Of a stretch of 40,165 nucleotides of DNA, positions 11,100 through 22,636 are shown one piece after another. A model generated the notes under the pieces. That model had not been told where the DNA came from. It searched no databases and worked only from the letters and a program-made list of their open reading frames with translations. Position 1 is the first letter of the stretch. Every line of letters begins with the position of its first letter. Where the stretch lies: assembly GCA_002812745.2 (NCBI GenBank), contig NCSJ02000365.1:1-40165 (forward strand), read 5' to 3'. The position numbers and the translations under genes were made by a program. Source of the DNA: Scytalidium lignicola (taxonomy: Eukaryota > Ascomycota > Leotiomycetes).

Positions 11100-13917
11100 T
11101 GTTTGCGGGGTTTACTGTTGATGACTGAACTCTAGTGGTGCTTAATGAGCCGCTGACAGATAGGTAGAGAAGGTGAGCAGAAATATACAAAGGTATTATT
11201 AATGCTAGTGGATGCCGGAATGTACGTGTATTAGGGATTAGGTTTGGAGTACTCCGTACTTCACAAGTAGAGTGATGATGAGGCTAGACTTCTGTTTCCG
11301 CGCAAATGAAAAGGGGTCCACCACGGGCGCTGCTTTTTCGCTATCAGGGGACACACTACAGTACAAGTTCTTTGTAAACGCCCACGCGTGCCATACCACT
11401 GGATACACCATATTCAGCACTGTAACACTAGTTGCTCCGTCACCAAATGCTGGCCAAATTGGATGAGAGCCATGAAAGGGGGGTTTAGAATTATTTTCAT
11501 CACATGAGTATTTGGGCACATGCTGTGCCGTGCCGTAGAAGCTCTGTACTGTATTGTCCTTCAGGTGGCATTGGACAATGTACCCACCTACTGTATATTA
11601 TCAATGCTGGTATTATTCATCGCCTGTTGTCGTTCGTCATTTATTGAACAGCGTTGCAGCGCATAAATAGTTTCTAGGTTGCCAGAATCAGCGAAGGGCG
11701 AGATTATTGGGAAAGTGGCTAGAAAGAAGTGGAGGTTCTGGCATATCCCAGCTCAGGGGTCCGACGGCAGATGAAAAGAAGAATGGAAGACTCCCCAAAT
11801 CATAATAATTTCCGAGGAGCCCAAGCACTGCGCGTCATGAGGGCTCAGGGACCACCAAATCTCGCGCACCGGCTCGGGACCGATATTGTTACCAGTACTT
11901 CCCCTCCATCAACATCTAATTAATTATCTTCAATCATTGCACGGCCAAGTGGAGCGTTCTGTATGAAAGGTATCGTGGTCTTGATCTTGCTATGCCGGCT
12001 GCAAGAACCGTCGAAGCTGCTGTTGGGTGACCTCGCCGTAAAAGGAGAGACCCGAAAGAGGCAAACCAGGGGCCTTGCAGAGGTGTAAATTTGCACCCGT
12101 TAGGGATGGTAATAATAGAATGTACCGTAATCTAGATTTGCTCAGTTCGCCGTGACCGGGAGATGCTGTATGTGGTTGGAAGGTAAAGCACAGGCTGGGG
12201 AGACCGTTCTTCTCAGGCCAAATGCGGAAAGGTCACGAGAAGGACCGTACTGCAAGACGGCAGTGGCTCCCACAGGATCATTATCGTGCTGATGATACAG
12301 TATTAACGTACAGTACAGTGCCGTACAAGTAAGTTAATACAGTACAGTAATATTTTGGGGTGTGATTATTCTCCCAGCTAACCAGGACAAGCGCTTGCCA
12401 ATAATCATGTGGCAAAGAAGATGGAACCTGATTTTGTGGTAGAGCGGCGAGGAGGCCTAGCACTAGGAGGGTAACAGTGCTGCAGGAGATGTGGGAAGCG
12501 AGTGCAAATGGGCGTGCACCCTTGGGCCCGGCTGGTGGATGCGGTTCCGGCCTTTCTCTGCACGACCGAGGGGTCACCGCTTCCAAAAGGGCTTCCTCCC
12601 TGGCACCGCGGCATCGATATCCTCCGTACTGGCATTCTGCTTGGAGTTCTCGAGGAGCACAATACAGTACAGTAAAATGGCGTAGGCATACACAATAGTT
12701 TAGCTGCCGCCAGCCGATCAATGCCTTAGATCCGGACCGTAATCGCAATATGGAATGGATCTTCTTCGCAAGAGCCATCTTCCCCGGACGGATATACCGA
12801 ACGGTACGCCCGACGATGCTTTGAGGGAGGGGCAAGAAAAGCCCCCACGAGAGGCGAGAGAGAGCAGTAATTTAGTGTTCCTTTTCCCTTTTTGCTTCTT
12901 TCGCAGATAGAGTTGACTAGCCTGGCCCAACGGGGCCGGCAAAAGAATTGCAACCACTCCTGCGGATTCGAAGCCCAGAGACAACCAAAAGTCCCTTGGG
13001 ATTAAGCTGAACTGCTGTAAGAGGTTGGCCTGAGTCCACTGCATGAGAGGCGCCGGGGACGCAAGCAAGAGCCCGTCGGCACTCGATTCTTCACGCAGCC
13101 TCTGACCATAGTGCATTCCTGATATGGATTCTTCTCAGTTGTACCACCCTGACATCCAGGAGCCTGAAGAAGTAATCCATGAGCTCCAGATGTAGATGGG
13201 ACAGAGATGGAAAGGGCAATCTTACCATCCAATTCAATAATTCCTGCCCTGTAACACGCTGATCCTGGAGAGAGAAATCACGGTTAGTTAAAGGACGCAG
13301 ACGCAGACGCAGCGGATGTGGTCCAAGAGTGTGTAGGGATGCGACGGGCAGAAGCAGGGCCGGGACGAGTGAGATGGCTCAATTCGGATTTATAATTCGT
13401 CGTACGGCGGCCACTAGTTACAGTAGTTACAGTAGTGACTGGTACCGTGCGTATCATTTCGCCTCAGGTTCGCAGCTGCTTGGCGCGTCCCCTAAACTCC
13501 TCCACCCCATCCCATTCCATCCCATCCCTGGTGGCTTTTCTCAATGTCTCTCATCGCCCAGCCGGTCCTTTCTTTCTTTTGGGTGTGCTGGGCTTTCTGC
13601 CCTAAGCGGTCCCCGGGGATCAGGATCGCGAGAGTCAAGCTGTGTACCGTACGGGGGAGGTGGTGTGTGTTCTGGTGTTGGGTGGTGTTGTTGTCTGGCA
13701 TGTTGGTGTGCGGCTCCTGCGTAAAACCGCAAAGCTCGTACGCTGAAGAGGGAAGAGAAGAGTCGACGATCTCTTGCTCAACCAGATAGTTGCTGTTTTA
13801 ATATAATATTTTCCTTCTTTCTTTCCTTCGTTCCACCCCTTCTCTCCCTTCTCTTCTNNCTTTCTTTCTTTCTTTCGATGCGTGGACCCTGCCGTCAAAA
13901 TTCAGCAGATTCGGACC
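11100..13917. other. 2.8-kb region without a convincing gene
   Basis: This divergent intergenic region lies upstream of both the deaminase (minus) and the CFEM receptor (plus). Short ORFs occur on both strands but none has a recognisable motif, and they overlap each other in several frames. The sequence is dotted with ACAGTAC-type palindromic motifs (about 12299-12350, 12660-12675, 13418-13435), a CCCAT-repeated stretch near 13503-13530 and a CT-rich tract before the next gene. Confidence 0.5.
13803..13876 (+). promoter_or_regulatory. CT-rich leader of the CFEM receptor
   Basis: A pyrimidine-rich tract of repeated TTTC and CTTC units ends about 40 bp before the ATG at 13918. Such tracts are usual just upstream of, or inside, 5' UTRs of filamentous fungi. 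Two ambiguous bases (13858-13859) lie inside it. Confidence 0.5.
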
Positions 13918-15870
13918 ATGAAACTCCCTTTTGTTCTTCTCACGGGTCTGGCATTTTTGAGCAATGTTATTTTAGCACAGGACTTGTCCTCTGCGCTAAC
14001 TGGCCTCCCTCCATGTACTGTGAGTGACCTATAGACAGTCTTATCTCCGCTAAGTATTAACAATACCTCGAATAGAACCCCTGTATTCAGCAGGTCGTTG
14101 CCAAATACAATTGCTCTAGCTCAAGCTGCATCTGTACCTCCGCCGCATTCCAGAAAGATCTCCTACTATGTGTAGATAATACCTGTAGCGCTGCTGATCA
14201 ACTTTGTGAGCATACCCTGAAATACTTCCGCATCATAGCATACCAATCTGATATGTAAAGTGGCTGCTGGGCTTGGAAGCACTATTGGAAGCACTATGTG
14301 TGCTGGGGTGCAGATACCATCAAGAGGTAGAGAGATGCGAAACGATGTCGTTATTCTTGCTGCCGTGACATACCCGATTATTACCTTGAGATATTATCAA
14401 CGTTTGACTATAGCGCGTCAAGCTTGGCTGGATGATTGGATGGCTTTGGCTACAACTGTGAGTGTGGTTGTTTTCTTCACGGCGTTTGTTGAGTATTGGA
14501 ATATATCGGTATCGTGTCACAAAGCGGCTCGTATAGGTGAAAATGTGACTTGGCAGGATGATACTGGTCATACCAACGGGCATCTCTTACCCATATTTAG
14601 TCGAAGCCTCCGCCTTGTATCTTTCACATCAAGTTTCTTCCTTGAACTAACCGGTGATATACCATAGATCCTGTTAGGCGCATTTGATGGAATTGCGATA
14701 GCAAGTAGGGCAGACCNTTTTCTTTTACTGCTATTAGCAAAAATATAACTAATTAATATTCATTAGGTACATATAAGGGATTTGGAGATCACATATGGGG
14801 AATCCCTATGGAGAACATGGTTCCATTGTTGAAGGTAAGAACACATAAAACTCAGAGTATTGTTGTAATATTCTGTATTTGACATGGGGCTCACCACTGT
14901 ATCTTCTTCCTTAGCTCTTCTGGATCCTTGAATTATTTTACCTTCTAGTCCAGGTATTCACAAAGCTCTCTATCTGCTACCTCTACCTTCGCATTTTCCC
15001 TCGGACATACTTCCAAAAGTTAACTAAAGGCATCATGCTGTTCCTAATAGCCCACCTAATTGCCTTTCTCATCGTGGGAATCTTCCAGTGCACACCAGTT
15101 AAGGCGGTTTGGGATCGGTCTATCGAAGGGAAATGTATTAGCCTTGAAGCATTTGGATACGCTGCTGCGGCAGCGAGCATCCTAGAAGATTTAGTTATCT
15201 TGGTTCTTCCCGTCTCAGAACTCAAGAACTTAAATCTAGGAACTAAGAAAAAGATAGCTTTGATGTTTATGTTCAGTATAGGATCATTGTAAGATTCCGA
15301 TCTGCGATGTATGAAAACACAACCGCTAATCCATTTAACTTGTTTAGCGCTTGTGTCACAAGTATTATTAGACTGAAATATGTTGGGAAAATAGCAAGGT
15401 CACTGGATTCAACCTGTAGGCTTCCTTTTCCCCTAATGTCCCCCAGACCTGAATGTACAGTACCACTGATTGATCATAACGCTAACATCTAAAAAGGGGA
15501 CAACGTCGATCCAGTTCTCTGGTCTATAATTGAAGTCCATACCGCCTTAATATGTGCCTGCCTTCCATCCCTGAAATCTCTTCTGACTAAATACTTCCCT
15601 GTCCTCTTCAAATCAACTCTCGCATCATCGAGCAAAAATAGAAATACGGGAACTGTCTCACAAAAGGTATTTAGCAAACATCACTCTAGACGCCGGCAAT
15701 CCGATTCATATTTATGGCTACCTGAGAGTTCGGGAGCGTCGACAAATAATATAAGTGCTGGAGGAGCTGCAGCGCTTGGAGTCGTAGGGGACGAAGAAAA
15801 AGATATACCGCTTCGAGTTATAGAAACAGATGGACGAGAAGATAGAAGGAGTAATAGGACGGAGGAATAA
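13918..15870 (+). CDS. CFEM-domain seven-TM receptor, PTH11-like, 449 aa
   Basis: Eight exons: 13918-14019, 14076-14205, 14261-14457, 14668-14704, 14767-14834, 14915-15288, 15348-15415, 15497-15870. All junctions are GT-AG and in phase. A signal peptide (about 1-20, ending VILAQ) is followed by an extracellular CFEM domain whose eight cysteines can be counted (PPC, NPC, YNC, SSC, CIC, LLC, NTC and TMC). Next comes the fungal rhodopsin-like domain: first helix around 105-123, then LDDWMAL, FGDHIWGIP, FTKLSICYLYLRIF, FQCTPVKAVWD and ALICACLPSLKSLL, with a hydrophilic cytoplasmic tail. Family knowledge: PTH11-class proteins are plasma-membrane receptors; the Magnaporthe prototype senses host surfaces upstream of cAMP signalling. 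Ligand unknown. The ambiguous base at 14717 is in intron 4. Structure is complete. Confidence 0.88.
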
Positions 15871-17557
15871 AACCAAAAAAATATGTAATAGCGGCCTATA
15901 ATACATAGAAGAGGGGTCTATTAAATTGTGAATCTGGCGTTATTTCAGACTGGCAATTGGAAGGAGAAAATGGGTCTCATGGGCGGATCTGGTGCAGGGT
16001 ATCTCTCGATAATGGGATAGACAGGGGCTGCAAAGCTTTATCATATGATTCAATGCAAAACTTATGCGTTATAAGCATATAGATCATGATCGTTTGAGTG
16101 ATTATGACGCATAAAAAGCTCTTCGTCCATCTACTAGCTACAAAAGAGCCTGAGAATGACAAATCATTATCACCCTATTTCATTTTGACTCTTAAAGCCA
16201 ATTTTGACTAGCGATTATTAGTTAAATGAATTCTTCTTGAACCCATCATAAGTTGGTATACGCATCCTTGACCTCGCACCTTGCAAAACAATATGATAAT
16301 TTACTATATTGAGCATTATTAGTTTAAACAAAATAATTTCCCATCAATATTTCAAGACGTTCGGTGTTTACTATCGAGTAACGACTATCGATGCAGCGGG
16401 ATACAATATCGATTTTAATAATGAACACACCTAAACTTCATGTTAGATTTTCTCATGTTGGTTCCGGTTCACTCTCTAAATATGAATAGAGACCTAGCGT
16501 CCTGTACGCCCTAGATATAACTACACGTGTACCTATATGAGTGTTAGGAGCGCCTGCTCTGCACTCTCAGGGGTTCTTGCTAGAGCCGACCGAATTTACA
16601 TCCCCAATAAAGATCACTATAGTCTATAGGCATTCAAAAGCCCATTATTTCACAACTTTTAAATCTAAAAAAATATAACAATAATATCTTAGTGTTTAAT
16701 TTAACTATTTAAAGAATTATTACTATCATTTTATTATTACATTGTTAAATACAAGGAAAAGATAAAACTATCACACTCATTTTTTTATGTATTGTCGATT
16801 CTCTTGTCGTAACTTTAAATCCACCTGTAGAGGTATGGCAGTCCAACATTGACAAAGGAACTATAGGTAGAGGATAATGAGCCTTGTGTCAGCATACCGA
16901 TTACTGCTAAGGTTATGTGTATACAAGGTGATGGCGGTATCGCTGTATCTGGTGGTCTTAACTCTAGTATGTCAGTCTTGAGTGGACTTGTAATAGGAAA
17001 CTAAAATGATACTTTTGGGAGTTAGGCAATTATTAGGGGAAAGATAAGTAGTTAAAGAGTTAGATTGTCAAAAGAGCAATAGCAATAAAACTAGTTCATG
17101 CTTCAGATGCGAGCTTAAAGCAATAAGCATTCTCAGGATACACAGAATAAAGACTTAATAAATAAATCTTCTCTACTAACAAATTCTCCTTCGCTCTAAT
17201 CATCCTCTATCTAAACGATTGTTTCCATGCATTAACTTATAAATACTTGATCGGGCTAATATTTAAGCCGTGCAAGGGGTGATGTTGTGGGTCACAACTT
17301 GTACTATTATTGAGGGAATGCGTATGTGTTATATTGTTGATTAATGGAGAACTATGAGGCTGTAGGATAATATAATATGCAAACAAAGAGGATTAGCTGC
17401 CAAGATCACGTAGAGGCAAACTTCCAACAATTGTTACATCACCAGACAATCGCAATAGGCAACAGTACGGCGCAGCAGACGTCTCATAATACTCACGGCC
17501 ACCCCAGAAACACCTCAATATTTGTACAATTATATTATTTTCTAACCTTTTGTTAAT
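15871..17557. other. 1.7-kb AT-rich spacer
   Basis: No coding region is seen. Between about 16200 and 17400 the sequence becomes strongly AT-rich with many TTAT and AATA words. That would suit a degenerated repeat or repeat-induced point mutation, but I find no terminal repeats or residual ORFs to prove it. Its right end carries the promoter of the ankyrin gene. Confidence 0.45.
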
Positions 17558-18829
17558 ATGCATATAGTTCAGAGAGTTCTTTTATTGCTGTTTCTCTCGT
17601 GCCAACTTCTAGCAATGGCCACCTCAAACTCAAAATTACCTAATGTTGACCCTACTGACATTGATCCCGTAACTGGCTACCCGAGATTGCCGGAAGGTTG
17701 GGTATGGCAACAGTTTCCTCCAGCACCAGAATTTCTGGAAGATCCAGAGTGGTACGACACTACCGGCAAAGATGCTCTCGAGCAACGACAAATCTTCTCC
17801 CTCCCAACAGCCGATGAACAAGTAGAACAAATTCTGCAACTTCTTCATGATTTTCCTGATCATGGTCTTAATATGATATTTGCCGCTGCCGTAAAGGGAA
17901 ATGCTCCTGTTATTCGCGCGCTTTTAGATGCGGGTGTAAAGGCCCATCCCGAAGCCGGCGCTAATGACGATATGACATTGGTTCCACTCCATGCTGCAGC
18001 TTTTAATGGCAATCTCGAGTGCGTGAAAGTATTATTAAAAGTTGGGGGCGTGGATGTGAATGCGGTAGATGATCTAGGTGGTACGGCACTTATGAGAGCG
18101 TCAAGCGGTGCCAACCCATCGATTGTGAAGTTTCTTCTTGAGAGGAATGCAGATCCGACTATTCGACAAAATTCCGATGTTGATGCCCTTGAATTTGCAG
18201 CAGGACGGGGGCAGTTGGAAACAGTCAAGATGTTGGTCGATCATTCCATCCGAACGGCAAAGGTCAACCAAGAGATTCCGACTGAGCAAAAGCCCACGAG
18301 AGGTATTTCGGTGACTGCATTAGCTTTGGCAGCTGGTGCAGACTCTGGCAATGTGGAAGTAATCAAGTTTCTATTGGAGCACATGGGTCATACTTTCGAA
18401 CCTAAGGATAGAAACCGGATGGGCGGGAAGTTAAGTCCCCAAGAGAGGAAAGCAATTGAAGGAGCCGTGAAAAGAGCTGCTCTACATCCACATATTGGAG
18501 TCCTTGAAATTCTTCTTCATCTTCTCACCGATACACCTCCACAAGAACAATTCCAGGATTTAGGCCTATCCGCAGACTTATTAGAGGCTTTCATCGATGG
18601 CATGTTCAACGCAGTATCGAAGGACAATATTGAAGGCTTGGAATTTAACTGGAACATTGTCTTTAATCTCAATTCCGATCGGCAAACTGAGAAGCCACAA
18701 ATAGTCGATGAGCTCCTCCATAGCGCCACACAGCATAGCAGTCTCTCTCCGACGAAACTTTTTCTCCAAAAAGGCAGCGCAGGTATCAATACTTACGACC
18801 CGAATTTACCAAACCCATTTAGCGGATGA
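17558..18829 (+). CDS. Ankyrin-repeat protein with signal-peptide-like N-terminus, 423 aa
   Basis: A single-exon frame with an ATG at 17558 and TGA at 18827. Residues 5-19 (QRVLLLLFLSCQLLA) form a hydrophobic core after one arginine, like a secretion signal. A second Met at residue 20 would give a cytosolic form without it. A Pro/Trp-rich stretch follows (GYPRLPEGWVWQQFPPAPEF). Ankyrin repeats run from about 100 to 235 (PLHAAAFNGNLECVKVLL; TALMRASSGANPSIVKFLL; ALEFAAGRGQLETVKMLV), with a degenerate repeat around 252-275. The C-terminal third is helical without a recognised domain. Ankyrin repeats mediate protein binding, and no catalytic domain is attached. Whether it is secreted, membrane-bound or cytosolic is undecided. 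Flanked by AT-rich spacers. Confidence 0.75.
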   Translation: MHIVQRVLLLLFLSCQLLAMATSNSKLPNVDPTDIDPVTGYPRLPEGWVWQQFPPAPEFLEDPEWYDTTGKDALEQRQIFSLPTADEQVEQILQLLHDFPDHGLNMIFAAAVKGNAPVIRALLDAGVKAHPEAGANDDMTLVPLHAAAFNGNLECVKVLLKVGGVDVNAVDDLGGTALMRASSGANPSIVKFLLERNADPTIRQNSDVDALEFAAGRGQLETVKMLVDHSIRTAKVNQEIPTEQKPTRGISVTALALAAGADSGNVEVIKFLLEHMGHTFEPKDRNRMGGKLSPQERKAIEGAVKRAALHPHIGVLEILLHLLTDTPPQEQFQDLGLSADLLEAFIDGMFNAVSKDNIEGLEFNWNIVFNLNSDRQTEKPQIVDELLHSATQHSSLSPTKLFLQKGSAGINTYDPNLPNPFSG

Positions 18830-19583
18830 CGGGAGTAGAAGATAGTTTGGATATATAGTAAGTAATAAAAGGATATACTAAGTTATTATTTATTGTAAAC
18901 GTGGGATAGCCTTCAAATTTGCTTAATACAACATTTCTAAAAGTATGTGGGATTCTGTGGTTATATATTGCTTAATGTTAACATCCCCGCAAGCACCATG
19001 CATTAGGAATAATGTGGCAACTTCAATTACCCTAACTTGAGCGGCCGATGATAGAGGTGCCGGTGGTTTCAGAAACCGGTCTTGCCCCAAATTTTCCCTG
19101 TATCATACATGATCTCTGAAGGGGTCTATCTAAGTCACTTATAATTTGGAAGATGATGCATTAGTTGCAAACGATTCTTTCGGTTTCCTCCCTAGGATCT
19201 TTCCAACAAGATTTTCCGGAATCGACTCTACGAGCCCGATGCCTATGTTTCACTGGATACAACATCTACATATACTGGCTTGTCGAGTGACACTCTATAA
19301 GGGTTCGAAAAGAAAGAAATGAGATCGAGTTTTAGTAAGTCGATGTTCGGAAACTGGGACAGATACAAATAGTATTGTAATATAACGCTTCAAGTCATTG
19401 TTGATATGTTTCACCAAATTACTTATAGAAAACTCGCTCATTAGGTATATATATCCTATCCCTTTCTCACAACTCTATCCTCAGCAGTAGAATCAAATTT
19501 ACATTCTGTGGATTTGTAATCCATCATATTCTAGAGTAGATGAACTTGAGGGTTAGTACACTTGTATTTCTAATTAATATAAA
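18830..19583. other. Convergent intergenic region
   Basis: AT-rich sequence between the ankyrin gene and the 3' end of the hydrolase. No ORF, RNA gene or repeat is recognised. Confidence 0.5.
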
Positions 19584-20762
19584 TCAAAGATGGAAAGCTT
19601 TCGTCAGTGCATCGAGTACTAGTTCGTTATATCTTTTACCGGCGTCCATTATTGCTGCCAGCAGTCAATACTTATCAGATATAGAAGTGATTTAACTTAC
19701 CATCTAGTTGCATAAAAATATGTGGTGCACCCTCCATCGTCTCTATTTCAACCTGGCATCCTGCTTCCTTCAACTTCTGCGCATATAACATACCTTCATC
19801 GCGAAGAACATCCATCTCAGCTGTGATGATCAGGGCTGGTGCAAGACCTTCAAAGTTGGGCGCCAGAATTGGTGACACTTTCCATTCATGTTCCAGTGCA
19901 GCTGGCCTTGGACATCCCAGGAATGCCTTGTGGAAATAGGCCATCCGCTCCAGAGGCAAAGGCTGTGTCTCTGCCATCTCAATATAAGACGAGTACGGAA
20001 CATCTGCTCGTATTTTTCCGTCACGCGTAAATACATGGAGGTCAACGACGGGGACAGAAAGAATTTGGAGAGCTAGAGGGATATTTTGGTCCCGACAGAT
20101 GTGTGCAATCACAGCAGATAGATGACCTCCAGCAGAACAACCCCCTATTGCAACACGTGAGAGATCCAGTCCGAATTCATCTTTCTTCTCCTTTCGAATC
20201 TAGCTCTCTGAAGATTAGCCCATACCCAAAGATTGACATATCAGCTTTAACTTGCCCAGTGGATAGCGGAAATACAGTCCTCTACTGGTATTGGATAAGG
20301 GTACTCTGGCGCGAGACGATAATCAACATCGAATACGACACAATCTAGGTGTTGCACGATCCTCTTGCAAAAGTCGAAGTCGGTAGGTAGTCCTCCAAAG
20401 ACCCATCCACCTCCGTGAAAATTGATATAGACTGGCCTGGGAGCCTTGACCGGAGTAACCGAGTCACGTTTAAATATTCTCACAGTTATTTCGCCATCCT
20501 TTACGGGACAAATTTGATCACTGATATTGAGACCTTCTGCTGAAACTCGGTCGCGGCCATATGATACGGTATATTTCTCCGGATTGGCACGAAAGTCCTT
20601 GATAGGGACTTGGTGTGTGGCAAGCCGGTCGACGTTGTATTTATTGTAGTACTCAACATAGATGGGATCGAAGCGTGAGATAAGATTTTTGGGGATTCTG
20701 TTAAGAAGTTGCTTTTCAACCATAACAGGTTCAAGAGATTCCTGAGAATTTGACATATCCAT
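19584..20762 (-). CDS. Alpha/beta hydrolase, HSL family (carboxylesterase/lipase-like), 358 aa
   Basis: Exons on the minus strand are 20762-20256, 20199-19701 and 19654-19584. The catalytic layout is complete: oxyanion-hole HGGGW at 116-120, GCSAGG with the nucleophile Ser191, Asp299 (AEMDVLRDEG) and His329 (GAPHIF). This is the abhydrolase_3/HSL pattern, acting on short-chain esters or, as neighbours of secondary metabolism, on ester or lactone bonds; the substrate is unknown. Intron 2 (46 bp) is GT-AG. Intron 1 (56 bp) only works as GC-AG: exon 1 ends at the TGG codon of HW, then GCAAGT, and the acceptor is GCTAG before ATTCGA. The nearby GT donor gives an in-frame stop or wrong phase. The ATG at 20762 is the first in frame. 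An upstream hydrophobic extension would need a non-ATG start. Confidence 0.85.
20200..20255 (-). other. Probable GC-AG intron in the hydrolase gene
   Basis: Read on the minus strand, the 56-bp interval starts GCAAGTT and ends GCTAG. GCAAGT is the usual extended donor of the rare GC-AG class. Removing exactly this interval joins CAC TGG to ATT CGA AAG in phase, giving the expected HW-IRKEKKDEFGLDLSR segment of HSL hydrolases. No GT donor in the neighbourhood joins in phase without a stop. Confidence 0.75.
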
Positions 20763-21323
20763 GCTGCTCTTGAAGACCTTGTCCTTTTTTCCTTTTCTCT
20801 TTGCTTGGGCTTGGCTTTCAATCCAATGTGACAGTGAAACGATAACACCCGAGGAACTTGCGATCAGATTAAGTGATACTGCCAAGGTGTATGTATCTGT
20901 CGGCCAACATCCCTGCGAGGGTTTCGAGGAAACCCCACAAAAGATAAGCTAAGATCCAAATCGAGGACCGCGAAGTGAACCAAGAGCTGGATTGTTGATT
21001 TTCAAGGCCTGATATATTCGTGATCTCTATACGAATGGGTTTTTTGAGAGCAAGGTTAAATCTGTAAGATTCTGCTGGCTGGTTTTTGTAAAAAGAATAT
21101 AAAGTAGCAGTTTTTTAAATCATACGCTTAGGAAGCGGAACAATGACAAGGAGGACTCTTTAGTACCGATAGACAAGACATGGAGGATATGTTCGACTCT
21201 ATCAGAGGATATTATTCAATCACCATAGTACTAGGCACTTGCTACTGCTGACTCAACCCTACACGATCCCACCAGACTTCACATTCTTTTCTAGCCCATT
21301 AATCATTAACCACCTTAGCCGTG
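20763..21323. other. Divergent promoter region
   Basis: 560 bp between the starts of the hydrolase (minus) and the CorA-like gene (plus). No gene or specific motif is recognised. A shared bidirectional promoter is possible. Confidence 0.5.
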
Positions 21324-22636
21324 ATGCCCACATTGACCCCCGATGAGCTCTTCATTGCGGCAGGTGGAGAAAAGTTGTTGAAGAACCTACTCATAGAGTC
21401 AAAGAGGCGTTAGACACGGCAAATCAACATAGCTCTGGACAAGACCCATTCTATGCTCAAGCTATATTAGTGACAAGCGCGTTAAGGTGGTGGAATAATG
21501 CTCTAGGCAGCTTTAATGATCAACTCATTGCATATGTGAGTAAGATGTCGACTCTTTAACAGAGCATAGAACTAATTCTTCGACTAGGAAGAAATGCTGC
21601 TCGTTGAAGATGGGACATCGAACGATACCCTTCCCCTACTCAACTCCGAAACAAATCGGACTCTACACTGTATGGCAGCTCAACTTTACCGTTACGGTTC
21701 TGAGTTGGCATTACTAGTAGAAATAGTAGAGAATATCACACTTTATGATAAAACTTTGACCTAGAATTCGTAGGTATGGGAATCCGCAAATCCGATGTCA
21801 TTGATTCCATATCTAGAGATCTGGGGCATATTGGGACACAGGTCTCCTTGATATCCAGATTCAGAGACGAGCTGCAACTGAAAACGGATAATGTCTTAGC
21901 TTTGGTCTGTTCCTTTCTCATCCATCGCCTATACCGCTAGGCTGGAACTACATAATCTAACAACTCTTACAGTTGGTAGATAATGCCCAAGTCGCAAACG
22001 ATAGGTTGCTTATACAGAATGGCAAAGTTATTCCAGCTGTGCTGCAAGCAACACAACTCGAGGCCGAATTGTCCCGTCATACCGCCACGCAGTCACAACA
22101 AGTAACAGAAGAAATGAAAAAGATACTCGAAGCAACCCAAGTCGAGACTAAAATGTCACGCCGTGCAGCTCTCCAGTCTCAAAAGCTATCAGAACAGATG
22201 CAGAAAGATGGCGTTGCAATGAAAACGGTATTCAAACATTCTCACACCACAGGTTCGAAAATGATAAGTTAATAGCAAACCCCCAGATCGCACTTCTAAC
22301 TACATTTTTCCTTCCCGGTACTTCTTTCGCTGTAAGTCGTTTATTTCCATAATGGAGACACAGAAAATACTAGTCAATTTCTAATTCTCGGGCCCTACAT
22401 AGGCCATTCTTTCCATGCCGTTCTTTGCCGATACTCACTGGATGCAAGAGATGAACAGACTATGGGTGTGGATCGTCTTGACAGTTCCAGCAACAACATT
22501 GTGTTTTATTTACTACATGATTTGGACAAGAAATGAATCAAGGCAGATCAAAAAAACGGCCAAGGACGAGGAGGAGCTGGTAGCTATGAGTAGAAGTCCG
22601 TCGGCTGTGAGGACGGAAGGGACCAAAACCAGGTAA
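21324..22636 (+). pseudogene. CorA-like two-TM protein gene, broken by two single-base A-run frameshifts (possibly assembly errors)
   Basis: Coding pieces are 21324-21535, 21588-21904, 21973-22227, 22287-22331 and 22403-22636, with in-phase splice sites, except that the frame breaks twice inside exons. At the A4 run 21370-21373 and the A4 run 21750-21753 one base is missing relative to the frame that continues. In both places the conceptual frame on the far side carries on as good protein. The protein has an N-terminal helical region, a coiled-coil-like segment (QATQLEAELSRHTATQSQQ; ATQVETKMSRRAALQSQK) and two C-terminal TM helices (IALLTTFFLPGTSFAAILSM; WVWIVLTVPATTLCFIYYMIW), the layout of fungal CorA-like proteins. 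Magnesium transport itself is unproven for this branch. The donor after 21904 (GTCTGT) is weak. Both breaks are the same kind of error seen elsewhere in this assembly, so the living gene is probably intact. Confidence 0.6.

Noticed and set aside
11238..11519. Overlapping ORFs on both strands (93 and 64 codons).
   Set aside because: Neither has a recognisable motif or splice partner, and they compete with each other.
12281..12835. A 184-codon minus-strand ORF.
   Set aside because: No domain, no ordered composition, crossed by ORFs in other frames, and it includes the palindromic ACAGTAC stretch.
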